DNA of 64,000 nucleotides from an uncultured Dehalococcoidia bacterium (GCA_951812625.1 CATOSP010000001.1:473378-537377), one strand, 5' to 3'; shown: positions 48,462-57,444, counted from the stretch's first letter. Numbers and translations are program-made. Notes: generated by a model not told the origin, from the letters alone.

Positions 48462-48833
48462 ATGCAGAGTATCGAGTCCCTGCCTGAGAAACACACCCGT
48501 CTGGCTTATCAGATGCTTGATGATGCCAGGGCCGAGATAGCGAATGGGGATACGGTCCAGGGCGGTGAAAAGCTGTGGGGCGCGGCCAGCCATGCCATCA
48601 AGGCATACTGCGCCAGCCTGGGGACGCCCCACAGCAGGTACGCCCAGCGCAGGCAGGCCCTCCGGGAACTCGCCGACCGCCTCGGCAACCCTTCCCTGCG
48701 GGAACACTTCGGCATAGCCCTGAGTTGCCACGCCAACTTCTACAACGACTGGCTGGAACAGGAAGACCTGGCCGAGTACGTGGGTTATATCGAGGAACTG
48801 GTCAACATCGTCCTCGGCCAAAGAGCCGAATAG
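48462..48833 (+). CDS. PaREP1/HEPN-like protein
   Basis: LAYQMLDDARAEIANGDTVQGGEKLWGAASHAIKAYCASLG. Confidence 0.75.
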   Translation: MQSIESLPEKHTRLAYQMLDDARAEIANGDTVQGGEKLWGAASHAIKAYCASLGTPHSRYAQRRQALRELADRLGNPSLREHFGIALSCHANFYNDWLEQEDLAEYVGYIEELVNIVLGQRAE

Positions 48834-48853
48834 CCTGCTCAGGAGACCGGTAT

Positions 48854-49117
48854 ATGGGCACCACCGTTTTCACCGCTGACGTCGATTCGGACACGCTGGC
48901 CCAAGCCAGGGAAGTGCTGGCCAAGGAAGGCATCACTCTGTCCGACGCCCTCCGGCAGATGTTGGACTATATCGTGGTTGAAGGGCGGATGCCCCACTTC
49001 CAATGCTTTGAGCCCAATGAGGAGACCCTTGCGGCAATGGCGGAAGCTGAAAGAGTCAACCTGGTCTCCATCGGTGGCGTGGATGACTTGATGGCCGAAC
49101 TTAATGAGGACGATTAG
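48854..49117 (+). CDS. RelB/DinJ-family antitoxin
   Basis: TVFTADVDSDTLAQAREVLAKEGITLSDALRQML; overlaps toxin ORF. Confidence 0.85.
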   Translation: MGTTVFTADVDSDTLAQAREVLAKEGITLSDALRQMLDYIVVEGRMPHFQCFEPNEETLAAMAEAERVNLVSIGGVDDLMAELNEDD

Positions 49118-49385
49118 GCGGACCAACGTCTTCAAGCGCGACTACAGGCGGGAAAAACGCGGGCAGTATAGGCAAACCCTTGATGCGGAACTTCAACGAG
49201 TCCTAGAGCTATTGATCGTTGATGCAACTATGCCGGAGCGGTACCATGACCACCCCATGCGCGGCAACCGGGTGAGAGAGCGCAATTGTCACATAAGGCC
49301 GGACCTGATTCTCCTCTACCGCAAGCCGGACACCGAACACCTGGACCTGATACGTCTTGGTTCGCACAGCGAACTCGGAATCTGA
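49104..49385 (+). CDS. YafQ-family mRNA interferase toxin
   Basis: VFKRDYRREKRG, HDHPMRGNRVRERNCHIRPDLILLYRKPD, L.LIRLGSHSEL. Confidence 0.9.
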   Translation: MRTIRRTNVFKRDYRREKRGQYRQTLDAELQRVLELLIVDATMPERYHDHPMRGNRVRERNCHIRPDLILLYRKPDTEHLDLIRLGSHSELGI

Positions 49386-49424
49386 TATCGGAGCAATCAG
49401 GCAGGTTAGGTTTCCCGATTACGG

Positions 49425-49576
49425 CTCGGCAACCCTTCCCTGCGGGAACACTTCGGCATAGCCCTGAGTTGCCACTCCAACTTCTACAACGACTGGCTGG
49501 AACAGGAAGACCTGGCCGAGTACGTGGGTTGTATCGAGGAACTGGTCAACATCGTTCTCGGCCAAAAGGCTGAGTA
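49425..49576 (+). pseudogene. Duplicated 3' end of the PaREP1/HEPN-like gene 48462..48833
   Basis: Nearly identical to 48681-48832: LGNPSLREHFGIALSCHSNFYNDWLEQEDLAEYVGCIEELVNIVLGQKAE*. Confidence 0.9.
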
Positions 49577-49625
49577 ACCCACTGTGCTAACATGAGCCAG
49601 TCAGGAGAATAGAGGGGAGACTGCC

Positions 49626-49904
49626 GTGGATGTGAAAGAGGCGGCGAAGTTGGCCAAGGAGTACGTGGCCGACCTTTTCGCCGAAGAAGGGATTGGCAAC
49701 GTCGGCTTAGAAGAGATAGAGCTTCGAGCTGACCAGTACTGGTACGTAACAGTCGGATTCTCACGACCCTGGGACCAGGGTGGATTGGCAACTATCACCC
49801 TCGGACAGAAAGGACTGAGGCGTTCTTTCAAAGTCCTTCGCATCGACAATGATAGCGGCAACGTTGAGTCGGTCAAAGACCGCATCCTGCGGGAGGCTGA
49901 GTGA
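49626..49904 (+). CDS. Hypothetical protein, possible partner of the PIN protein
   Basis: GTG-start ORF, 92 aa, ends just before the PIN ORF. Confidence 0.6.
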   Translation: MDVKEAAKLAKEYVADLFAEEGIGNVGLEEIELRADQYWYVTVGFSRPWDQGGLATITLGQKGLRRSFKVLRIDNDSGNVESVKDRILREAE

Positions 49905-49914
49905 GGCGAAACCG

Positions 49915-50370
49915 TTGGCGGGGTATTTTCTCGACACAAACCTGTTCGTTTTGTTGGTTGTAGGCAGCGTAGGCCGGGACTTGATCTCCAAACACCGACG
50001 TTTGGAACACTACTCGCCCGAAGATTACGACATTCTGTCCGAACTTCTTGAAGACGCCGACCAACTGTTCGTAACCCCCAATACCCTCACTGAGACATCG
50101 AATTTGGTCAGCCAGCATGGAGAGCCTGAGCGGTCCCTTCTGATGAGGGGGTTGCAATACCTCATCCACGAAAGCCAGGAAATCGTAGTTGCCAGTACCG
50201 AGGCTTCATCCAATGCCAAATTTGAAAGGTTGGGTCTGACCGACGCCGCCCTGCTTGAAACCATCACCGCAGACACCCCGTTGCTGACAGTGGATTTCAG
50301 CCTGTACCTGGCAGCCATCGAGTCAGGCGAGGAAAGGGCGGTCAACTTCACCCGGTTTCGGAATCTGTAG
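49915..50370 (+). CDS. PIN-domain-like protein
   Basis: GYFLDTNLFVLL...TPNTLTETSNL...TDAALLE...LLTVDFSL PIN acidic residue pattern; exact start uncertain. Confidence 0.7.
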   Translation: MAGYFLDTNLFVLLVVGSVGRDLISKHRRLEHYSPEDYDILSELLEDADQLFVTPNTLTETSNLVSQHGEPERSLLMRGLQYLIHESQEIVVASTEASSNAKFERLGLTDAALLETITADTPLLTVDFSLYLAAIESGEERAVNFTRFRNL

Positions 50371-50572
50371 TCGCCCGTTTGTTTGAGGTGAGGGCCGCCT
50401 CTGCGCCATAACCATTGAACACGCCAGCGAGCGCATGGCGATTCCCGCTTTCTCCTACGAGCAAGTCCCCGCATAGTCCGCACCGGCAACGCAATCTGCT
50501 GGTACAATGGCGCTGCACTGACGGCACCCGTGTGGTTGCCGGACTGCATCCCGGAAGACGAGGAAACACCAA

Positions 50573-50863
50573 ATGCTTCAACCTGTCGAAGTGAAGCCCT
50601 TGCCCGGATACCGGATTTGGATAGAGTACGACGATGGTCAGTGCGGCGAAGTCGATTTGTCGCACCTGGCGGGCGAGGGAGTATTCAAGGCATGGGACGA
50701 GCCGGGGTGTTTCGAGAAAGTGCGTATCACTCCCCACAGGTCCATCGCATGGAACGATGAGATCGAACTTTGCGCCGATGCACTGTACATGGAACTCACT
50801 GGCAAGCCTGTCGAGGAAGTTCTGCCCGGGATGAAGCGTATAGCGCACCGGGCCGATGCCTGA
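50573..50863 (+). CDS. DUF2442 protein
   Basis: VKPLPGYRIWIEYDDGQCGEVDLSHLAGEGVFKAWDEPGCFEKVRI. Confidence 0.85.
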   Translation: MLQPVEVKPLPGYRIWIEYDDGQCGEVDLSHLAGEGVFKAWDEPGCFEKVRITPHRSIAWNDEIELCADALYMELTGKPVEEVLPGMKRIAHRADA

Positions 50864-51116
50864 ACTGTGCAGGTTCTATGGAATAAGCATCCGCATTTAC
50901 TTTCGTGACCATGGACCGCCTCACTTCCACGTGCTGTACAGTGGAGACGAAGCCCTCATCGATATAACTTTCCTGACCTTGGTGGAAGGCCGGATTCCCC
51001 CACGAGCCCGACGGCTCGTGATGGAATGGGCATCGTTGCACCGGGACGAGCTAATGGCAGCTTGGGAACGGGCGCAGCGCTCCGAACCTCCCGGTCAAAT
51101 CGAGCCGCTGGAGTAG
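50856..51116 (+). CDS. DUF4160 protein
   Basis: MPELCRFYGISIRIYFRDHGPPHFHVLYSG; 8-nt overlap with DUF2442 gene. Confidence 0.88.
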   Translation: MPELCRFYGISIRIYFRDHGPPHFHVLYSGDEALIDITFLTLVEGRIPPRARRLVMEWASLHRDELMAAWERAQRSEPPGQIEPLE

Positions 51117-51243
51117 GCCCTGCGCCAGATTGCGCTCCACCCACTGACAGAGGAGCGCGGGATGCGAACAATTCACCAGCAGATTCCACGGCCACCCCAA
51201 CCCGTCATTCCCGCGAAAGCGGTAATCCCTCAAACTGTCCTGG

Positions 51244-51456
51244 CTATCTGTTTGGCAATGCTCTCCCGGTGATGAAACCCGCTGCCCCGCCCAGGGCCGC
51301 TTTGACCATCAAGTCAGACAGGTTTACGAGGTGGTTCTGCGCCGGGGTAAGTTGTTCTTCTGTAACCGGCGAAAGCCAGACCAGTACCCCCATGCCCAGA
51401 GCGATGAGGCCAGCCAGGATTACCATGCCGCAGACTGTATTAAAGTGGTCGTTCAC
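51244..51456 (-). CDS. Small membrane protein
   Basis: 70 aa ORF with two hydrophobic segments. Confidence 0.5.
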   Translation of the reverse strand: MNDHFNTVCGMVILAGLIALGMGVLVWLSPVTEEQLTPAQNHLVNLSDLMVKAALGGAAGFITGRALPNR

Positions 51457-51483
51457 AATCCAATGGTCCCGGGCTGGTCTGTC

Positions 51484-51597
51484 CTAGCTCTTAACGCGGG
51501 GCCAGAAGGAGTACATTAACCCCCCAACGCCTGCCAAAACCAAGATAGCCCCGGTGGACACCAGTATCATCCCCAGAATCGGAGCATAAGATTCCAT
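51484..51597 (-). CDS. 37-aa single-TM small protein
   Basis: MESYAPILGMILVSTGAILVLAGVGGLMYSFWPRVKS*; AGGAGG upstream of start. Confidence 0.5.
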   Translation of the reverse strand: MESYAPILGMILVSTGAILVLAGVGGLMYSFWPRVKS

Positions 51598-51772
51598 TGC
51601 CTACCTCCTCCTGACCATCCAACACTTACCAGGAGTCGAAGTATCCTACTCCCTCAAACTTACCACCCGCACCTGCCCAATGACAACGCCGTAGTGTCAG
51701 CGGTCTGCACCGCAGCTGGATGGCCACAGACCAACTGCGGCCCGAGTTTCCCGCGCCACTGACATTTGCTCG

Positions 51773-51802
51773 TTGACAGGGCTGAGAGCGCTTCTGTAAC
51801 CT
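51773..51802 (+). promoter_or_regulatory. Candidate promoter upstream of the capsid module
   Basis: TTGACA, 18-bp spacer, (TG)TAACCT. Confidence 0.4.
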
Positions 51803-51863
51803 GACCTCACTGGAATTGGAGTTGTGACGGGCAAGACCGCCCGCACCTTCCATGACATTGAGG

Positions 51864-51895
51864 GGACGCACCCCGGCAAGGGTGCGTCCTTTTTT
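51864..51895 (+). terminator. Intrinsic terminator/attenuator upstream of the prohead protease gene
   Basis: GGACGCACCC-CGGCAA-GGGTGCGTCC-TTTTTT. Confidence 0.85.
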
Positions 51896-51952
51896 AATTG
51901 GGGCCTTCCCCGGTATGAAACGGACTGCCCGGCGCATTACAGGAGGTGGCGA

Positions 51953-52699
51953 TTGAATACACCCGTGAACACACCCGGCAACATGACTTGGCAGCGGGAG
52001 CGGCTGCTGGAAGCCCTGGACGCCTATACACGCGGCCTGGTCGACGCGCCCCTGCTGCGGAAGCGCACCGAGTCCCAGGCTCCCGGCGCAGGACCGGACC
52101 AGGCCTCCGGCCCGGTCCTCGATACCGTGGAGCGGATGACCTTTGCCATCTCCACCGAGGATGTGGACCGGCACGGCGACGTGCTCACCGCCAGCGGATG
52201 GAGGCTGGAGTCGTACCTGCAAAACCCCGTGTTCCTGTGGGCCCACGACTACGCCCGCCCCGTCATCGGGCGCGCCGCCCATGTCTGGAAGGGGGCGCGG
52301 GAACTGCTGGCGGAAATGGACTGGGCCCCCACCGAGTTCGCGCAGGAGGTGGCCATGCTCTACCGCTCCGGCTACCAGCGGGGCGTGTCCGTGGGGTTCA
52401 AGCCGGTCCGCTACGAGGAGCGGCGCGATGCCAGGACCGGTGCGTTCCTGGGCATCCGGTTCCTGGAGCAGGAGCTTCTGGAGGTCAGCGCAGTTCCCGT
52501 CCCGGCCAACGCCAGCGCCCTGCGCCGCGCCCTGGACGAAGCGCAACTCGCCGCGCCAAGGGTCGCGGAGTACCTGCGGAGCAGCGGAGTTACCGACTGG
52601 CCGGGTCCCACTGGGACTGAAGCGGCCGGGGCACCCTTGCCCGAACTGGCCCGGATCGTGGCCGCCATCCGGGAGGCACACCCCGGCGCAACTCACTGA
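51953..52699 (+). CDS. HK97-type prohead protease
   Basis: ISTEDVDRHGDVLTASGWRLESYLQNPVFLWAHDYARPVIGRA...GVSVGF...LLEVSAVPVPANASA; TTG start after AGGAGGT. Confidence 0.9.
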   Translation: MNTPVNTPGNMTWQRERLLEALDAYTRGLVDAPLLRKRTESQAPGAGPDQASGPVLDTVERMTFAISTEDVDRHGDVLTASGWRLESYLQNPVFLWAHDYARPVIGRAAHVWKGARELLAEMDWAPTEFAQEVAMLYRSGYQRGVSVGFKPVRYEERRDARTGAFLGIRFLEQELLEVSAVPVPANASALRRALDEAQLAAPRVAEYLRSSGVTDWPGPTGTEAAGAPLPELARIVAAIREAHPGATH

Positions 52700-52738
52700 C
52701 CACTGACTACCGGCAACCACGAAGATAAGGAGAACGAC

Positions 52739-54070
52739 ATGACCATCACCACCCAGGATATGGAGACCATCAAGCGGGAAATCGGCTCGATCCGGGAATA
52801 CTACCAGTCGCACATGGACGCCGAGATTCCTCCCCTCAAGGAAGAGGTGGCGCGTATTTCGTCCCAGCTTTCCCAGGCGCAGGACTCTTGGCGGGCCGGG
52901 GAAAAGCGGGCCATCCTGTCCAAGTTCGCCGGGGCAGACCGGCCCCGCGCCCTTCACGGCAAGTACGCCGGGCTGGACATGCTAGACCTGGCCTGCGTCC
53001 GCAGCCTGCTCGCCGCGCAGTTCCGCGATCCATCGGGGGTGAACCCCCGGATGCTGGAGGAGTGGCAGACCAACGTCAAGGCGGCGATGGACTCCACCAC
53101 CGCCGGGACCGGCGACGAGCTGGTGGACACCCAGGAGGCCCGCGCCCTGTGGGACGACGTGAACCTGGAGACCGCCGTCGCACCCCTGTTCAACACCATC
53201 CAGATGCCCAGCAACCCATTCCAGATACCCCTGCAGATGGGTGATGTGAACTGGTACCCGGGAACCGAAAACTCCGCAGTCACCAGCACCGCCCTATCCA
53301 CGGCGCGGCAGACCCTCACGGCCCACGAGTTGGTGGCCGAGGTGCCCTGGTCCTACGACCTGGACGAGGATGCGGTCATCGCCATGATGGAGGAACTGCG
53401 CCGGGGACTCCTGCGGAACGCGCGGGAGGTAATCGACGACGTGCTCCTGAACGCCGACACCACCACGACCAACAACATCAATGCCGACGGCGCGGCCATC
53501 ACCGCCAGCACTGCGGGCAAGGGCCACTGGCTGCTGGGGTTCGACGGCCTGCTCCACCTGCCCCTGGTGGACAACACCGGCCAGGCCAGCAACCACAACG
53601 GCGCGGTCTCCGAGGCCATGTTCAACGGCGTACGCGGGCAGCTGGGCAAGTACGGGGTGCGCCCCTCGGAGCTGGCCTACATCTGCGATGTGAACACCTT
53701 CATCAAGTCCCTGACCGTGGACAGCTTCCGCACCCTGGACAAGTTCGGCCCCCAGGCCACGGTGCTCACCGGCCAGCTTGGCGCGGTTGAGGGGATCCCG
53801 GTGATCGTGTCGGAGCTGATGAAGCTGGCCGACGCCGACGGCAAGGTAACCGGCGCGGGCAACACCACCAACACCGGCAGGCTCCTCATCGTCAACCGGA
53901 CCCAGTGGCGCGTGGGGTTCAAGCGGGAGTTGAACATCGAGACGGTGCGGGACGCCCAGAAGCGGCAGAACATCATGGTGGTGAGCTTCCGCATCGGTCT
54001 CCAGGAGGGCAGCGGTACCCGTTCCACCGCCACTCACACCGCCCTCAAGTACAACATTACCGGCGTCTAG
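52739..54070 (+). CDS. HK97-family major capsid protein
   Basis: N-terminal coiled scaffold-like segment; VAPLFNTIQMPSNPFQIPLQMG, ELVAEVPWSYDLDEDAV; follows protease. Confidence 0.88.
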   Translation: MTITTQDMETIKREIGSIREYYQSHMDAEIPPLKEEVARISSQLSQAQDSWRAGEKRAILSKFAGADRPRALHGKYAGLDMLDLACVRSLLAAQFRDPSGVNPRMLEEWQTNVKAAMDSTTAGTGDELVDTQEARALWDDVNLETAVAPLFNTIQMPSNPFQIPLQMGDVNWYPGTENSAVTSTALSTARQTLTAHELVAEVPWSYDLDEDAVIAMMEELRRGLLRNAREVIDDVLLNADTTTTNNINADGAAITASTAGKGHWLLGFDGLLHLPLVDNTGQASNHNGAVSEAMFNGVRGQLGKYGVRPSELAYICDVNTFIKSLTVDSFRTLDKFGPQATVLTGQLGAVEGIPVIVSELMKLADADGKVTGAGNTTNTGRLLIVNRTQWRVGFKRELNIETVRDAQKRQNIMVVSFRIGLQEGSGTRSTATHTALKYNITGV

Positions 54071-54169
54071 GGGCACAGAAATACCCATCAACTCGACCCT
54101 GGCACTCCGGCCAGACAGGTAGCAACCAACCACCCGGATACCCGGGAAATTTCGAAAAGGAGAGCAAAC

Positions 54170-54661
54170 ATGACAACCATCAGCCAGTCTGATCCGACCT
54201 CTGAGGCGGTGAAAAAGATGGTGCCGCCTCCGCAACCGGGAGTTTCCTACGTGATGCGCCGGTGCATCGTAACCGAGTTGGCCCCGGCCAAGTCCGGGGA
54301 AAGCGCCTTCGTCGTCCAGAACCCGGAGCTGGTCGACTGCATCATCACCAACGTGACGGTGGACATCACCACCGCTGCGGACGCGGCCAAGGCGGCGCTG
54401 GACATAGACGTGGTCAGCGCCCCCGACTCCAGGGGGAACGGCATTATCGACGGTCTCTCCCTGGCCACAACGGGCACCTTCGACCGCTGTGCCGTCGCTG
54501 CCGGGAAAGCCGGGGGCAACCCCGTGAGCCACCCGGTGAGCAATCCCGTGAGATGGGACCGGCGGGACGGGGAAAACGACTTCATCACCGGCACGGTCAT
54601 GTCGGCCAACGCGCTCAACCTCGCCGGGCTGGTGGTCATCGAGTTCATTCCCCTGGGCTAG
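54170..54661 (+). CDS. Hypothetical, probable capsid accessory protein
   Basis: ORF directly downstream of the capsid gene with RBS. Confidence 0.5.
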   Translation: MTTISQSDPTSEAVKKMVPPPQPGVSYVMRRCIVTELAPAKSGESAFVVQNPELVDCIITNVTVDITTAADAAKAALDIDVVSAPDSRGNGIIDGLSLATTGTFDRCAVAAGKAGGNPVSHPVSNPVRWDRRDGENDFITGTVMSANALNLAGLVVIEFIPLG

Positions 54662-54955
54662 AAGGCGAATAGCCCCCTTGGGCAAAGGGGGCTGGGGGGA
54701 TTTTCGAGCATGGCCACCGCCTGATCAGAACGGAAGCAGGAGGCACACCATTATCACCAGGCTCAAGGAACTGGCCGCCGTGACCCGCCGGGACAGGACT
54801 CCCGGCGCGGGGACGGTGGTGCCCATCGTGGGTATCCTGGCCATCGCCGCGGTGGAGGGATATGCCCTGAACCAGGGCATCAACGGTACGGCGTTGACCG
54901 CTGCGCTCACCGCCATCGCGGCCCTGGGCGGCGCGGGCATCGGGAGGCTGCTGAA

Positions 54956-55369
54956 ATGACCAGCGTCCGGTCGCGGCGGGCACACGCCCGCCGCCGTCCC
55001 TACGACGTGCTGTTCAACGCCCACGACACCAGCACGTCCACCCTCCGGGAGACCATCGCCCGGCCCGCCAGGGGGAAGCGCATCCGGGTATTGCGGGTGC
55101 GGGCGGTGCAGGAGACCTCCGAGGGCCGCTTCCTCTACGAAGTCTACTTCGGCGGGGGAGCGAACATCGACGCCGACCCGGAGAAGGCCGTGGATACCCT
55201 GGATATCCCGGAAGCGGGAGAGGCGTCCACCCGTACTTTCCCACGGGACGAAGGCCCCCGGGGGCTGCGGGACGAGGTCCTGAGCGGACGGTGGGCGGCA
55301 CAGCCGGGCTCCAACGCCGTGCCCACCGGCGTCCACAAGATCATCGTCGAGTACACGGAGGAAAGCTGA
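54956..55369 (+). CDS. Hypothetical virion-associated protein, paralog 1
   Basis: GKRIRVLRVRAVQE..EGRFLYEVYFGGGANI...TRTFPRDEGPRGLRDEVLSGRW. Confidence 0.55.
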   Translation: MTSVRSRRAHARRRPYDVLFNAHDTSTSTLRETIARPARGKRIRVLRVRAVQETSEGRFLYEVYFGGGANIDADPEKAVDTLDIPEAGEASTRTFPRDEGPRGLRDEVLSGRWAAQPGSNAVPTGVHKIIVEYTEES

Positions 55370-55433
55370 TGACATCGTGGGACGGATCCCAAACGACATC
55401 CCTTGGCTGGCACAACAGTATAGGGGGCATTCT

Positions 55434-55808
55434 ATGACCGTCCGCAGGCGCCCCTACGTGCTGAAGGTGCGGGAGGTCAACTCCGCCGCCAACACCCGGC
55501 GTCAGACGCTGCTCACGCCGACCAAGGGCTACCGCATCCGGCTGGTGCGCGTCCGGGTGTTGCAGCCGGAGCGGGAGGGACGCCGCCTGTGGGAGCTCTA
55601 CTTCGGCAGCGCTCCGAACATCGTCACCGATCTGAAAAAGGGCATCGACATCCTGGCCGTGCCCAATGGCGGGTCGGACTCCACCCGCACCTATCCGAGG
55701 AACGAGGGGCCGCGCGGCCTGCGGGACGAACCTCTGAGCGGACGCTGGCGCGGCGTCGCCCCCTCGATCCCGCACCGCATCATCATTGAATACAGCGAGG
55801 AACCGTAG
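55434..55808 (+). CDS. Hypothetical virion-associated protein, paralog 2
   Basis: GYRIRLVRVRVLQPEREGRRLWELYFGSAPNI...TRTYPRNEGPRGLRDEPLSGRW. Confidence 0.55.
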   Translation: MTVRRRPYVLKVREVNSAANTRRQTLLTPTKGYRIRLVRVRVLQPEREGRRLWELYFGSAPNIVTDLKKGIDILAVPNGGSDSTRTYPRNEGPRGLRDEPLSGRWRGVAPSIPHRIIIEYSEEP

Positions 55809-55810
55809 CC

Positions 55811-56635
55811 ATGGGCCGAGAGGCATACCGCTCCCTGTACGGGGACTTGACCAAACTGAAGGACGATACCCTGCTGAAGGACCCGGCGGCGGGCACGGCG
55901 GACGACGACGAGCTTTTCCAGTTGCTTCTGGCCATGTCGGACTGGACGGACCACCACTGCAACCGCCACTTCTACCCCCTGACCCGCACCATCCGTCTGG
56001 ACGGCTCGGGGTCGTCGCGGCTGATGCTGCCGGACCTGGTGTCGCTGGACCACGTTAAGGAGGACACGGCGGGGGACGGCAGCTTCGGGGAGACCTGGGC
56101 CGCCACCGACTACCTGCTGGAACCCTACAACGCCGCGCCGGAGCAGCACTGGGGATTGCCCCACACGGCGGTGCGGGCGCGCAGCGGCGGGACAAAAAGC
56201 GGGTTCAGCGCCGGGGAGCAGCGGTTCGAGCTTTCCGGGGTCTGGGGGTACCGGCAGTTCAGGGAGCACAGCGGAGCGGCGCTGAACGGCGCGGTGGGGT
56301 CTTCGGACATCCGGACGCTGACCGTCACCGCCGGGGCGCAGTTTCACGTTGGGCAGACGGTCATGGTGGGCCGGGAGCAGATGCTTGTCACCGCCATCAC
56401 CGACGATGTGCTGTCGGTGTCCCGTGGTCTGAACGGCACCGCGAGGGCGTCCCACGCCGACAGGGCGGTGGTGTACATCCTGCGCTGGCCCGCGTCGGTG
56501 GAGCGGGCGACGCTGATCCAGGCGGCCCGCATCTGGACCCGCGCCGCCGACTTCGAGCCCTTCTACGTAGACTCGGAGCTGGATACGGACGTGCGCCTGC
56601 TCCTGGAGCCCTACCGCAAGCTCGCCGGGGGTTAG
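55811..56635 (+). CDS. Phage head-tail connector-like protein
   Basis: LLLAMSDWTDHHCNRHFYPLT N-terminus and ATLIQAARIWTRA C-terminal helix resemble gp6-like connectors; operon position. Confidence 0.5.
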   Translation: MGREAYRSLYGDLTKLKDDTLLKDPAAGTADDDELFQLLLAMSDWTDHHCNRHFYPLTRTIRLDGSGSSRLMLPDLVSLDHVKEDTAGDGSFGETWAATDYLLEPYNAAPEQHWGLPHTAVRARSGGTKSGFSAGEQRFELSGVWGYRQFREHSGAALNGAVGSSDIRTLTVTAGAQFHVGQTVMVGREQMLVTAITDDVLSVSRGLNGTARASHADRAVVYILRWPASVERATLIQAARIWTRAADFEPFYVDSELDTDVRLLLEPYRKLAGG

Positions 56636-56679
56636 GGGGCGGGGGGAGAGGCTACTCGGGGGGCCGGTGCCGGAGATTA

Positions 56680-57444
56680 TCAGGTTCCCTGGCGGCGCTC
56701 CAGTTCTGCCTCGAGTTCGCGTATTCGGGCCTCGGCGGCCTGGGCGCGGGCCTCGGCTGCGACCCGGGCGTCATACTCTTCATCGAAGGTCAGTAAGTAA
56801 CTCCCGGTTGCCGGGTCCCACCACCTCAGACTCCCGTTTTCCCAGCACAGGTCCAGGTTTAGAACGTCGCTGTGTCCGTGGAAGTGGTCCGGGCCCATCC
56901 CCAGTATCTCGACGGGTTGGTACGTCCCCTCAACCAGCCGGTCGCCGCCCAGGGGTGCGCCGTGGTAGCGGCCACCCGATGGGTCAAACCGCCAGTATTC
57001 GGGGATACCGAAGGCGGCGTAGTCGATTCGCTTCCCAGTGTAATCTTCCAGTCCCGTGGTCGGAGAGGCTACTTCCAGCACGAAATCCGGAGGCTTGCCC
57101 TGGTCCCGGATCGAGTATCCGTTCTGATCGACCGCCAGCGGGAAGTCCGCATTGAAGGCGATGAGCAGGTCCGGGATACGGTGGCCTTCCCGCTGCCCAG
57201 GGGACCTTCGCACCGGGATTTCGCTTAGGACGATAATGGCGTCACCAACTCCGAAGTGGCGGCGAAGGGCTGCCTGGTGGGCTGGTGTGTCCAGGTGTAG
57301 GGAGTTCTGCATATCGTCCCTGGGCGGGAAGACGGGAAACTTCTCGAGTCTACCGGCGTCCGTGGTCTGCCGGGTCAGCTTGCTGGTCATGGTGGTCCTC
57401 ATGTGCCGGCTGGGGCGGGAAGCGCTGTTGCCATTATAGGGCAC
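56680..57444 (-). CDS. Uma2 family endonuclease
   Basis: PDLLIAFNADF...GKPPDFVLEVASPTTGLEDYTGKRIDYAAFGIPEYWRFDPSGG. Confidence 0.88.
   Translation of the reverse strand: MPYNGNSASRPSRHMRTTMTSKLTRQTTDAGRLEKFPVFPPRDDMQNSLHLDTPAHQAALRRHFGVGDAIIVLSEIPVRRSPGQREGHRIPDLLIAFNADFPLAVDQNGYSIRDQGKPPDFVLEVASPTTGLEDYTGKRIDYAAFGIPEYWRFDPSGGRYHGAPLGGDRLVEGTYQPVEILGMGPDHFHGHSDVLNLDLCWENGSLRWWDPATGSYLLTFDEEYDARVAAEARAQAAEARIRELEAELERRQGT

Noticed and set aside
48575-48853. N-terminal extension of the RelB ORF
   Set aside because: Overlaps the HEPN-like gene in another frame; ATG 48854 gives the standard RelB N-terminus.
53294-54685. Minus-strand 463-aa ORF
   Set aside because: Antisense of the HK97 capsid and accessory genes.
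54665-54705. Hairpin AGCCCCCTTGGGCAAAGGGGGCT as a terminator
   Set aside because: No T tract follows; similar CCCCCTT/AAGGGGG motifs occur at 13215 and 44335 and look like a common intergenic repeat.
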